64,000 nucleotides of DNA from Streptomyces naganishii JCM 4654 (GTDB lineage Bacteria > Actinomycetota > Actinomycetes > Streptomycetales > Streptomycetaceae), in NCBI RefSeq assembly GCF_014650575.1, contig NZ_BMVF01000006.1:248001-312000 (forward strand), read 5' to 3'. A model generated the notes under the pieces. It saw only the letters and a program-made list of their open reading frames with translations, made no database searches and was not told the DNA's origin. Positions 34,172-42,128 of the stretch are shown in pieces. The translations under genes were made by a program, and so were the position numbers. How positions within the stretch are numbered: position 1 is the first letter of the stretch; each line of letters begins with the position of its first letter.

Positions 34172-36688
34172 TCAGGACGCGTTCAGGGACACGTCGTCCA
34201 CGGTGAAGCTGGTCTGCGCGCTGGAGTCCTCGGTGCCGGTGAAGGTCAGGGTGACCGTCTGCCCGGCGAAGGCGGAGACGTCGAAGGACTTCTGCGTGTA
34301 CCCGGAGCCCGCGTCCAGGTTCGAGTAGGTCGCCAGGGTGGTGTTGCCCAGCTTCACCGACAGCTTGTCGTAGACGGTGGACGAGGTGGTCTCCGCGGTG
34401 TCGACGTGCAGCCACAGGGTCAGCCGGCCCTTGCAGCCCGCGGGGACGGTCACCGACTGCAAGGCCGTGTCGGTGTGCGTGGAGCCGTAGCCGTCCAGGT
34501 AGGCGTAGTAGGTGCCGGAGTGCGGGCTCTCACCGGCGCTGGAGGTGGAGATCACGCCGGAGGAGGTGCTCCAGGGCGAAGTGCCGTTCTCGAAGCCGCC
34601 GTTGGCGACCTTCTCACCGGTGCTGGTGCAGCCGCCGCCACCGGCGGGGTTGACCGTCCAGGTGAAGGTGGCGGAACCGGACGCGTTGTCGGTGTTGGTC
34701 GCCGTCACGGTCACCGTGGAGGTGCCGGCCGTGGTGGGCGTGCCGGAGATCAGGCCGGTGGAGGAGTTGATCGACAGTCCGGCGGGCAGGCCCGTGGCGC
34801 TGTACGTCAGCGTCTTGTTGTTCGGGTCGGTCGCGTGGATCTGCACACTGGCCGCGGTGCCCACGGTGCCGGTCTGGTTGCCGGGCGAGGTCACGGCCGG
34901 CTGGCCGCCCTGCCCGGGGCAGGTGCCGGGTACGGGGTCGGAGCCGGTGACGCTGACGGCGGCCCAGGCCGCGTCGATCGTGTTGTACTCGGTGCAGTGG
35001 GTGCCGTACAGGTCCGCGGCGGCCTTCAGGGAGTCGATGCGGGCCTGGGCGTAGTCCTCGTGGCTGTTGGCGTAGGAGGCCAGCGCCTTGTACCAGATCT
35101 TGCCGGCCTTGTCGTTGCCGATGCCGGTGACCGTGGAGTTGTTGCAGGTGGGGCTGTTGCCGTAGCCGTGGTCGCCGCTGCCGACGGCCGCCAGGAAGAA
35201 CCAGTGGTTCAGCGGGCCCATCGAGTAGTGCGGGTCGAGGTTGCCGTTGTTGCTGTCGTAGCAGTCGGGCGACTGGCCGTCGAGCGAGGGCTGGTACATG
35301 TAGCGCAGCGGCTTGCCGTCACCGTTGATGTTGATGAGCTCGCCCATGGTGTAGTCGGGCGTGTCCACGGGGTTGTTGGCGTAGAACTCGACCATGGTGC
35401 CGAAGATGTCGCTGGTGCCCTCGTTCATGCCGCCGGTCTCGCCGGTCTCGTCCCAGCCGGTGAGGGCGCCGCTGACACCGTGGCTCATCTCGTGGCCCGC
35501 CACGTCGATCTCGACGAGCGGACGGGCGTCGTTCTGGCCGTCGCCGTACGTCATCTGGGTGCCGTCCCAGAAGGCGTTGACGTAGGCGTTGCCGTAGTGG
35601 GTGCGCGAGGGTACGCCCTTGCCGTCGCCGAAGATGCCGTTGCGGCCCTGGACGTTCTTGTAGTAGTCGAACGTCTCCGCCGCGCCGTAGTGCGCGTCCA
35701 CACCGGCGGAGGCGGGGTCGTTGTTGGTGCCGTCGCCGAAGGTGCCGGTGGAGTTGGAGAAGACCGTACCGGTGCCGCTGGTGGCGTGGTTGAGGTCGGT
35801 CGTGTAGCCGTTGCCGTGCGACGGGTCCGTCATGGACCAGGTGCCGCCGGACTGGGTCAGGTCGATGGAGACCTGGCCGCTGTAGATGGAGTTGCCGTTG
35901 CCGGCGGTGAGCGGCGAGACATCGGCGCCGGCCTTGCTCCTGGCCTTGGCCCTGGCGCGGACCTTGGCCGCGCGAGCGGCCTGCTCCGGGGAGAGGAACG
36001 CGGAGATCTCGTCCCGGGTCTCGACGACCTGCCCCTTGCGGGCGTCGACGAGGACGTGCAGCCGGCTCGGCGTCCCGTCGGCGCGACGGCCGACGACCAC
36101 GGTCTCCCACACCAGGGTCGCCGAACGCCCCTTCATCCACACCGCCCGGTGCGGCGTGGACACCGACGTGACGGTGCCGCGCAGTTGCCCGCGGGAGACC
36201 GAGGCGGCCCTGGCGGGCGAGACGCGGGGAGTGACGGAGAGGGCGGCGGAGTTCTGCGGCACCCAGGACGCGGTGGTGAGGCCCTTGTACGACCCGTCGG
36301 CCTTCAGATGCACGACGACGTCCCCGCCGTACACCGGCAGTCCCTGGTACGTACGGTCGTAGCGGACGTCGGCCGAGCCGTCCCGGTCGACGACGACGGA
36401 GCGCTGGGTGAAGGCGTCGCCCTTCACCACGTGCGCCGCCCCGGTGTGCGCGGCGATGGCCCGCTGCCCCTGCTCGACCACACGCTTGCGGACGGACGGG
36501 GAGGGGTCCGTGGTGAACGGCGCGGCTCTGAACGCCGAGGGCCCGGCCGTGTGACCGGAGCCGGCGTGGCCGGTGGCGGCGTGCTGGGCGGGGGGCTCGG
36601 GTTGAGCCGCGGCCGCCGGCGCCGCGAGCGCGGCGGCCATGGTGACCAGCGCGGCGGTCGACGCCAGGGCGGATATTCGGTTCCGCAT
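34172..36688 (-). CDS. Secreted M4 family metallopeptidase (thermolysin-like) with Ig-like and jelly-roll domains
   Basis: 838 residues. Signal peptide (1-28), FTP/PepSY propeptide (about 50-230, YQGLPVYGGDVVVHL), then the M4 domain with HEMSH, the ligand Glu in GGMNEGTSDIFG and NHWFFLAAVGSGDHGY. After the catalytic part come a He_PIG-type Ig domain (GNQTGTVGT ... TFTWTV) and a C-terminal beta domain (about 690-838) shared with the M1 neighbour. It is a broad extracellular neutral protease, probably used for nutrient release. The ATG at 36688 has a gaaagg site; the ORF extends upstream but without signal features. A perfect 16-bp palindrome lies 125 bp upstream of the start. Confidence 0.92.
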   Translation of the reverse strand: MRNRISALASTAALVTMAAALAAPAAAAQPEPPAQHAATGHAGSGHTAGPSAFRAAPFTTDPSPSVRKRVVEQGQRAIAAHTGAAHVVKGDAFTQRSVVVDRDGSADVRYDRTYQGLPVYGGDVVVHLKADGSYKGLTTASWVPQNSAALSVTPRVSPARAASVSRGQLRGTVTSVSTPHRAVWMKGRSATLVWETVVVGRRADGTPSRLHVLVDARKGQVVETRDEISAFLSPEQAARAAKVRARAKARSKAGADVSPLTAGNGNSIYSGQVSIDLTQSGGTWSMTDPSHGNGYTTDLNHATSGTGTVFSNSTGTFGDGTNNDPASAGVDAHYGAAETFDYYKNVQGRNGIFGDGKGVPSRTHYGNAYVNAFWDGTQMTYGDGQNDARPLVEIDVAGHEMSHGVSGALTGWDETGETGGMNEGTSDIFGTMVEFYANNPVDTPDYTMGELININGDGKPLRYMYQPSLDGQSPDCYDSNNGNLDPHYSMGPLNHWFFLAAVGSGDHGYGNSPTCNNSTVTGIGNDKAGKIWYKALASYANSHEDYAQARIDSLKAAADLYGTHCTEYNTIDAAWAAVSVTGSDPVPGTCPGQGGQPAVTSPGNQTGTVGTAASVQIHATDPNNKTLTYSATGLPAGLSINSSTGLISGTPTTAGTSTVTVTATNTDNASGSATFTWTVNPAGGGGCTSTGEKVANGGFENGTSPWSTSSGVISTSSAGESPHSGTYYAYLDGYGSTHTDTALQSVTVPAGCKGRLTLWLHVDTAETTSSTVYDKLSVKLGNTTLATYSNLDAGSGYTQKSFDVSAFAGQTVTLTFTGTEDSSAQTSFTVDDVSLNAS

Positions 36689-36812
36689 GGGAACGGACTT
36701 CCTTTCGCCTTGTGGGCGCAGGGGATTGTGGGGGCGACGCCGCACCCGGAGGCACGGCGCCAGAAGGAGTGTGGGAACCCCGCCCCGCCCACGGAAGAAC
36801 CGCACGGGGGCG

Positions 36813-36828
36813 GTAGGGATATCCCTAC
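36813..36828. promoter_or_regulatory. Perfect palindrome GTAGGGATATCCCTAC
   Basis: Sixteen-base palindrome in the M4 upstream region, flanked by G/C runs that nearly extend it. It is a typical dimer operator; no regulator can be named. AT content at the centre is unusual for this genome. Confidence 0.6.
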
Positions 36829-36965
36829 GACCCCGCCCCGGACATCCCGCCCACCAGGACCGCGTGACGGACGTACCGCCCCGTCGACGTCGCCCCGCGG
36901 CCTCCGCGCCTCTCTTTCCGCCCCATCCGTCTCTTTCCGTCCTGTCCGTCGCCGCCGTGTCGCAG

Positions 36966-36995
36966 TTGGGCCGAACGGGTGAGGTCGGTTAAGAA
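36966..36995 (+). promoter_or_regulatory. Candidate promoter of SepF-like gene
   Basis: TTGGGC (36966-36971), 18-bp spacer, TAAGAA (36990-36995). Weak -35, acceptable -10; 45 bp upstream of the GTG start. Confidence 0.35.
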
Positions 36996-37040
36996 TTGGC
37001 TGATGCAGTCGATGAGTGCGAGTCAGGTCGGGGGGAGCCG

Positions 37041-37430
37041 GTGAACAGCCACGACGTCACCGATGAACAGTGGGAAGGGCTCGCCCAGGTCGTTCCGTTG
37101 CGGGGCCGGGACGCCTGGCCGTCCGCGGTGGACCACCGCGCGCTGCCCGACGCGGAGACCGAGACCCGGCGCCGGTTCGTCGTCCTCCGGGTCAACGTGT
37201 TCGCGGACGCCCGCGACGTCGCGGAGACGGTGATGGCGGGCGCGCCCGTCCTGCTCGACCTCACGGGCGCCGAGAACGAGGTCGCCAAGAGAGTCCTGGA
37301 CTTCGCCACCGGCGTCGTCTTCGGCCTGGGCAGCGGCATGCACCGGGTGGACCGCAACGTCTTCCTGCTGACGCCGCCCGGCACCGAGGTCAGCGGGCTC
37401 ATGGAGGGCGCGGCCGTCACCGGGGCGTGA
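37041..37430 (+). CDS. SepF-like cell division protein
   Basis: 129 residues. The DUF552/SepF core is clear: RRFVVLRVNVFADARDVAE, then GAPVLLDLTGAE, AKRVLDFATGVVFGLGSGMHRV and NVFLLTPPGTEV. It lacks the long linker and the N-terminal membrane-binding helix of canonical SepF, so it matches the short SepF-like paralogues (Sfl type) of Streptomyces that influence FtsZ placement during sporulation. A strong gggggag ribosome site precedes the GTG at 37041; an upstream ATG at 36996 would add unconserved residues. It stands alone in its transcription unit. Confidence 0.87.
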   Translation: MNSHDVTDEQWEGLAQVVPLRGRDAWPSAVDHRALPDAETETRRRFVVLRVNVFADARDVAETVMAGAPVLLDLTGAENEVAKRVLDFATGVVFGLGSGMHRVDRNVFLLTPPGTEVSGLMEGAAVTGA

Positions 37431-37445
37431 AACCCGCGGCGGGTG

Positions 37446-37463
37446 CCGGGGGAGTGACCCCGG
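37446..37463 (+). terminator. Possible short terminator after SepF-like gene
   Basis: Inverted repeat ccgggg/ccccgg with a 6-nt loop, 16 bp after the stop. Short stem, so tentative. Confidence 0.35.
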
Positions 37464-37536
37464 TGCTCCCCCCGATCGTAGGAAGGCCGCGCGGGCGTAA
37501 CGGTTCGGCCGCGCGGCCGCGTCCTACCGTCCTGAC

Positions 37537-38766
37537 ATGCCCGCCTCCCGCATCCTCGCCAACGCCGCCCAGCCCGGGCCGCACGCCCCCGGCCACCCCG
37601 AGCGCCCCGACGGCCCGGGCCGTCCCGGCAACCCCGTCCGCCCCGACCGGGCCCGCCTCACCGAGTTGCGGCTGTCCGCCTTCGCCGGGCACCGCCGCAC
37701 GCGCGTCCCGCTCGGGCCGCTCACCCTCCTCACCGGGCCGAGCGGCTGCGGCAAGACCAGTGCGCTGCGCGCGTACGAGGCGCTCGCCCGGCTCGGCGGC
37801 GGGGCAGCCCTCGGCGAGGTCTTCCCCGACCCGGCCGGCTGCGTGCCCGAGCGCGCCCGGCCGGACGCCCAGCACCGCCGCGGCTTCCGCATCGGCTGTA
37901 CGGCGGACGGTCCCGAGGGCCCGGTGAGCCTCGACGTGGCCGTACAGGCCGAGCCGGAACTCCGGGTCGTGGGGGAGCGGCTGGCGGCCGGGCGGCTGGT
38001 CCTGCTGGAGACCGCGCTGCGCGATCCCGGGCGCCGGGCCGTCCAGGCGGCCTGGCACAACGGCGGCTCCTCGCCGGTCACCCGGGCGCCCCTGCCCGAC
38101 GACCGGCTCGGCACGCCGCTGCTGCCCCTGCGGGTCGCGGGGAAGACCGACGGGCAGCGGCGGGTCCTCGCCGCCGCCGAGCAGATGGTGGTCGCCCTGC
38201 GGTCGGTGTTCGCGTGCGATCCGCGCCCCGGCAGCATGCGGGTGCCCACACCGGCCGGTACGGGACGGCTGCTGCGCGGCTGCGACAACCTCGCCGACGT
38301 CCTGTCGCGCACCCGCACCGAGTGCGGGCGGCGGCACGGGCTGCTCGTCGAAGCGGTGCGCGCCGGATGCGCGGGTCCCGTGGGGGACGTGCTCGCGGAG
38401 CCGGTGGGCGAGGGCAGGCTGCGGGCGGTGCTGGACCGCGGGGACGGCACGCGCACCGGCTTCGAGCGGCTGGGCGACGGCGAGTTGCGCTACACCGCGC
38501 TGGCCCTGGTACTGCTGACCGGGCCCGGAGTCCTTGAGGTCGACCCGGCGGGAGAGGTGCCGGCGGCCCTCCAGACGCTGACGGTGCTCGCGGACGGCCT
38601 CGACCGGGGCCTGGACCCGTGCCAGCGCGCCGGGCTGCTGCGGCTGGCGGCGCGCATGTGCGAACGCGGGCACATCCGGCTCACGGCGGCGGTCAGCGAC
38701 GCCTCCTGGGCGGGCGAGGTGCCCGAGGCGCGGGTGGTAGACCTGTGCGGTGACCGAACGCCCTGA
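37537..38766 (+). CDS. RecF/ABC-like AAA ATPase
   Basis: 409 residues. Walker A GPSGCGKT near residue 70, a signature-like FERLGDGELRYTALALVLL near 310 and Walker B LEVDPAGE fit the AAA_21/RecF-type ATPases with ABC architecture but no coiled coil of SMC length. The first 40 residues are Pro/Gly-rich and disordered. Family members include DNA-repair, recombination and defence proteins; here no nuclease partner is adjacent. Its last 17 bp overlap the MazG-like start. Confidence 0.8.
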   Translation: MPASRILANAAQPGPHAPGHPERPDGPGRPGNPVRPDRARLTELRLSAFAGHRRTRVPLGPLTLLTGPSGCGKTSALRAYEALARLGGGAALGEVFPDPAGCVPERARPDAQHRRGFRIGCTADGPEGPVSLDVAVQAEPELRVVGERLAAGRLVLLETALRDPGRRAVQAAWHNGGSSPVTRAPLPDDRLGTPLLPLRVAGKTDGQRRVLAAAEQMVVALRSVFACDPRPGSMRVPTPAGTGRLLRGCDNLADVLSRTRTECGRRHGLLVEAVRAGCAGPVGDVLAEPVGEGRLRAVLDRGDGTRTGFERLGDGELRYTALALVLLTGPGVLEVDPAGEVPAALQTLTVLADGLDRGLDPCQRAGLLRLAARMCERGHIRLTAAVSDASWAGEVPEARVVDLCGDRTP

Positions 38767-39172
38767 ACGCTCCGACAACGTCGCGACCGACCGCCCTGGA
38801 CGCCCCGACCGCCCGGCTTCCGGCGCTCACCCCGACCTGAACTCCCTCCGGCGCCGCCTCGCCGAGTTCGCCGCCGCGCGGAACTGGGAGCCGTACCACA
38901 CCCCCAAGAACCTGGTCTCCGCGCTCAGCGTGGAGGCGTCCGAACTGCTGGAGATCTTCCAGTGGCTGACCCCCGAGCAGTCGGCCCGCGTCATGGCCGA
39001 CCCGGAGACCGCCCACCGCGTACGCGACGAGGTCGCGGACGTCCTCGCGTACCTCCTCCAGCTCTGCGACGTACTAGGCGTCGACCCGCTCGCGGCGCTC
39101 GCCGCGAAGATCGAGCGCAACGAGCACAGGTTCCCCGCACCCGGTAACCGCCCGGCGCCCGAGGGGAACTGA
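38750..39172 (+). CDS. MazG-like nucleotide pyrophosphohydrolase
   Basis: 140 residues. The all-alpha NTP-PPase motif is complete: EASELLEIF (ExxE) and, 25 residues on, DEVADVLAYLLQ (ExxD). It hydrolyses (d)NTPs such as dCTP to monophosphate and pyrophosphate, a house-cleaning function. The GTG start overlaps the ATPase gene by 17 bp, implying co-transcription. The first 30 residues are low-complexity and the true start could be downstream. Confidence 0.85.
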   Translation: MTERPERSDNVATDRPGRPDRPASGAHPDLNSLRRRLAEFAAARNWEPYHTPKNLVSALSVEASELLEIFQWLTPEQSARVMADPETAHRVRDEVADVLAYLLQLCDVLGVDPLAALAAKIERNEHRFPAPGNRPAPEGN

Positions 39173-39279
39173 GCGCTCCGTTATCACTCTGCGGAGCCAT
39201 CCAGTGGGACGAAACCGATTTGTTGTCCGCTAATTTCCGTCTTCCTCTGGCTTTTCGTCTCAGGCAGCTTCACTCTGGG

Positions 39280-39294
39280 TAGTGGACTAGTGGA
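39280..39294. repeat. Tandem TAGTGGA repeat upstream of the TTA-codon gene
   Basis: TAGTGGA occurs twice with an 8-bp period (39280-39286 and 39288-39294) 50 bp before the start of the DUF6099-like gene, in an unusually AT-rich promoter stretch (39180-39300). It could be part of a promoter or operator. Confidence 0.35.
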
Positions 39295-39342
39295 GTGCGG
39301 GCGGACGTGCGGTGAGCACGTCGGGACGGACGGGGGCAACGC

Positions 39343-39810
39343 ATGGACGCGGTGCGGCTCATCCTGGCGAGCAGGCGTGCCCTGGCGGGGAGCGGCGAGG
39401 CCCCCGCCATCCTGGCGGAGGTGTGGCAGGCGCAGGCGCTGTCCCAGGCGATCGGCAGCCGCCTCGCCGTCTCCGGGCCGCCCGAACTGCGCGGCGAGGC
39501 ACTGGGGTTGACCGAGCTGGCGGGCCGGGGCTGCGGGGTGCTGGACGCCCCCGACCTCGACCCGGGCGACTTACTGGCGGCCCAGCTCACCGAGCTCGAC
39601 GACGCCCACCACGCCCTGCTGTGCCTGCACGCACTGCTCGGCGAGGTGGGCATCGCCCTTCTCGGCATCGCCAGCACCGCCGGCGACACCACGTACTGGC
39701 AGTGCATGGAGGCGATCGACGCGGCGGACGAGTCCCGGGACCGGGTCCGCGAGATGCTGCGCAAACTCGCGGCCCGTGACGAGGCGTTACCGGAGGCCGA
39801 GCTGGGCTGA
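39343..39810 (+). CDS. DUF6099-like conserved Streptomyces protein, two TTA codons
   Basis: 155 residues, all-alpha prediction, no signal peptide. The opening DAVRLILASRRALA and ALSQAIGSRLAVSGPPELRGEA match my memory of DUF6099 proteins confined to Streptomyces; no function is known. Two in-frame TTA leucine codons (39571-39573 and 39787-39789) would need the bldA tRNA, so expression is probably developmentally delayed. I spotted no other gene with in-frame TTA in the window. Its 3' end overlaps the convergent NUDIX gene by 24 bp, and the second TTA lies inside this overlap. Confidence 0.75.
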   Translation: MDAVRLILASRRALAGSGEAPAILAEVWQAQALSQAIGSRLAVSGPPELRGEALGLTELAGRGCGVLDAPDLDPGDLLAAQLTELDDAHHALLCLHALLGEVGIALLGIASTAGDTTYWQCMEAIDAADESRDRVREMLRKLAARDEALPEAELG

Positions 39811-40344
39811 CCCGGGCCGCCGCGCCGGGTCCCCGTCACCCCACGGCACACCCTCCCGCAGGCACACCACCGTGCCGCTCACGGCAGCCGTGTGCAGGGC
39901 GGTGAGCGTGGGCAGCGGGGCGGCGAGCCGGGTGCCGGACAGCTCGGTGAGCGCGAACCAGCCGTAGCGGTCGTGCTCGGGACTCAGCCGTACGGCCGGA
40001 CGCGTGCCCGCGGCCAGCGTGCCGCCGTGGAAGAAGCAGTCGAGGACCGGCCCGGTGCCCAGCACGTCCACACGGTGGTCGACGCCGATCAGCCGTGGCA
40101 GCGGCCCGAGTTCGATGCCGGTCTCCTCACGCATCTCCCGCCGGGCCGCCGTCCACGGGTCCTCGCCGTGGTCGAGCATCCCGCCGGGCAGCCACCACTG
40201 GCCGGTGCCCGGCTGCCCGGGCCCGTACCGCAGCAGCAGCACACGGCCCGCGCCGTCCAGCATCACCACGCACGCGGCGAGCAGCGCCTGCGGCTGTGTC
40301 CTCACCCACTCCTCGCGCGGCAACCACTCGGCACTCTCCACCAC
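39787..40344 (-). CDS. NUDIX hydrolase
   Basis: 185 residues with a full Nudix box: GGMLDHGEDPWTAARREM followed by REETGIE (about residues 54-77), the Mg-binding helix. Sequence before it (QWWLPGG) fits MutT-type substrates. Nucleotide-sugar, ADP-ribose or oxidised nucleotides are all possible. The start is a GTG (GTG GTG GAG). The C-terminal region is convergent with and overlaps the DUF6099-like gene. Confidence 0.85.
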   Translation of the reverse strand: MVESAEWLPREEWVRTQPQALLAACVVMLDGAGRVLLLRYGPGQPGTGQWWLPGGMLDHGEDPWTAARREMREETGIELGPLPRLIGVDHRVDVLGTGPVLDCFFHGGTLAAGTRPAVRLSPEHDRYGWFALTELSGTRLAAPLPTLTALHTAAVSGTVVCLREGVPWGDGDPARRPGSAQLGLR

Positions 40345-40437
40345 TCACGCCTCCCTGAGAACCGGTCTTCCTCGCCTTCTGTGCCCTGACAACGACGAAC
40401 CGCCCCACCCGGGACACGCAAAGGATCCCGGACAGCG

Positions 40438-40490
40438 GCGGAACGCACCGCGGAACGGACAGCGGAACGGACAGCGGAGCGCACAGCGGA
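40438..40490. repeat. 12-bp tandem repeat, about 4.4 copies
   Basis: Units gcggaacggaca at 40450-40461 and 40462-40473 are identical; flanking units at 40438 and 40474 differ by two or three bases. It lies in the 228-bp gap between NUDIX and hen1, 80 bp before the hen1 ATG. Confidence 0.75.
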
Positions 40491-40571
40491 ATAAAGAAAG
40501 GCGCCGCTCGCGGCCGTATGCCAAGGTGAGCGGCACCGCATCGACCGACCGCCGGCCGGAGAGGCCCCCGC

Positions 40572-42128
40572 ATGTTCCTGACCATCACCACCACCGGCAC
40601 GCCCGAACGCCCCGCCACAGACCTCGGCTTCCTGCTGCACAAGCACCCCGACAAGGCGCAGGCGTTCTCCACCTCCCACGGCCGCGCGCACGTGCTGTAC
40701 CCCGAGGCGGCCACCGACCGCTGCACGGCCGCGCTGCTCCTGGAGGTCGACGCGGTGGCGCTGGTCCGGCGGGGCAAGGGCAAGGGCCGCGCCGGCGCCC
40801 CCGACGCGACCCTCGCGCAGTACGTCAACGACCGCCCCTACGCGGCCTCCTCCCTCCTCGCGGTCGCCCTCGGCAACGTGTTCTCCAGCGCCATGCGCGG
40901 GGTGTGCGCCGCGCGCCCCGAACTTCCCTCGCGGGTGCGCCCGTTGCGCATCGAGGTGCCCGCGCTGCCGGCCCGCGGCGGCCCCGCCCTGGTACACCGT
41001 CTCTTCGAGCCGCTCGGCTGGCGCGTCACCGCGGAACCGATCGCGCTGGACGGCGAGTTCCCCGAGTGGGGCGATTCGCGGTACGTACGCCTGGTGCTGG
41101 AGTCGGAGTCGGTGACCCTCGCGCAGGCCCTGCGCCACCTCTACGTCCTGCTCCCCGTCCTCGACGACGCCAAGCACTACTGGGTCTCCTCCGACGAGGT
41201 CGACAAGCTGCTGCGGGCGGGCGAGGGCTGGCTGCCCGAGCACCCGGAGCAGAAGCTGATCACCAGCCGCTACCTCTCGCGCCGCTGGTCGCTCACGCGG
41301 CAGGCGCTGGAGCGGCTGGAACTGGTGCGGCTGGCCGAGGCCGACGACAGCGAGGTCGAGGAGATCGACAACGCGGTCCCGGCCGAGACGGAGACCGGGA
41401 CGGACGCCGAGACCGGAACCGAGACCGGCCCCGGCACCGAAACCGGGACGGAGGCCGGCACCGGGACGGAGACCGAGGCCGACGAGAAGCCGACTCCGCT
41501 CGCCGTACAGCGCAGGGACGCGATCCTCGCCGCTCTCCAGGAGGCCGGTGCGGCCCGCGTGCTCGACCTCGGCTGCGGGCAGGGCCAGTTGGTGCAGGCG
41601 CTGCTGAAGGACGTGCGCTTCACCGAGATCGTCGGCGTCGACGTGTCGGTGCGCGCCCTCACCATCGCCTCCCGGCGGCTCAGGCTGGACCGCATGGGGG
41701 AGCGGCAGGCCGCCCGCGTCGAACTCCGGCAGGGCTCGCTCGTCTACACCGACAAGCGGCTCAAGGGCTACGACGCCGCCGTGCTCAGCGAGGTCGTCGA
41801 GCACGTGGACCTGCCCCGGCTGCCCGCCCTGGAGTACGCGGTCTTCGGCGCCGCCCACCCGCGCACGGTCGTCGTCACGACCCCGAACGTCGAGTACAAC
41901 GTGCGCTGGGAGAGCCTGCCGGCCGGCCATGTCCGGCACGGCGACCACCGTTTCGAGTGGACCCGCGAGGAGTTCCGCGCCTGGGCCGGGGCGGTGGCCG
42001 AACGGCACGGCTACGGCGTGCGGTTCGAAGCCGTCGGCCCCGAGGACCCGGAGGTGGGAGCGCCCACCCAGATGGCCGTGTTCACGGCCGTGACCACCAC
42101 GACAGCGAAGGAGGCGAAGGCCGCGTGA
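40572..42128 (+). CDS. hen1: 3'-terminal RNA ribose 2'-O-methyltransferase Hen1
   Basis: 518 residues. The N-terminal 260 residues are the bacterial Hen1 domain; an acidic, repetitive Glu-Thr-Gly linker (about 273-300) precedes the SAM methyltransferase domain with VLDLGCGQGQLVQ, the metal-binding SEVVEHVD and HRFEWTREEF. It methylates the 2'-OH at the 3' end of a cleaved RNA before ligation, protecting the repaired site. It overlaps pnkp by 4 bp (GTGA), the usual two-gene RNA repair operon. A ggagagg box precedes the ATG. Confidence 0.93.
   Translation: MFLTITTTGTPERPATDLGFLLHKHPDKAQAFSTSHGRAHVLYPEAATDRCTAALLLEVDAVALVRRGKGKGRAGAPDATLAQYVNDRPYAASSLLAVALGNVFSSAMRGVCAARPELPSRVRPLRIEVPALPARGGPALVHRLFEPLGWRVTAEPIALDGEFPEWGDSRYVRLVLESESVTLAQALRHLYVLLPVLDDAKHYWVSSDEVDKLLRAGEGWLPEHPEQKLITSRYLSRRWSLTRQALERLELVRLAEADDSEVEEIDNAVPAETETGTDAETGTETGPGTETGTEAGTGTETEADEKPTPLAVQRRDAILAALQEAGAARVLDLGCGQGQLVQALLKDVRFTEIVGVDVSVRALTIASRRLRLDRMGERQAARVELRQGSLVYTDKRLKGYDAAVLSEVVEHVDLPRLPALEYAVFGAAHPRTVVVTTPNVEYNVRWESLPAGHVRHGDHRFEWTREEFRAWAGAVAERHGYGVRFEAVGPEDPEVGAPTQMAVFTAVTTTTAKEAKAA

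Larger units (their letters stand above)
36689..37040. other. Divergent intergenic region between M4 peptidase and SepF-like gene
   Basis: 350 bp with no gene recognised. It contains a perfect 16-bp palindrome (36813-36828) toward the peptidase and a possible promoter (36966-36995) toward the SepF-like gene. The C/T-rich stretch around 36900-36960 shows no other structure. Confidence 0.65.

Noticed and set aside
40004..42125. N-terminal extension of Pnkp by upstream in-frame codons
   Set aside because: It would overlap all of hen1 in another frame; the GTG at 42125 with 4-bp overlap gives the normal family length and N-terminus.
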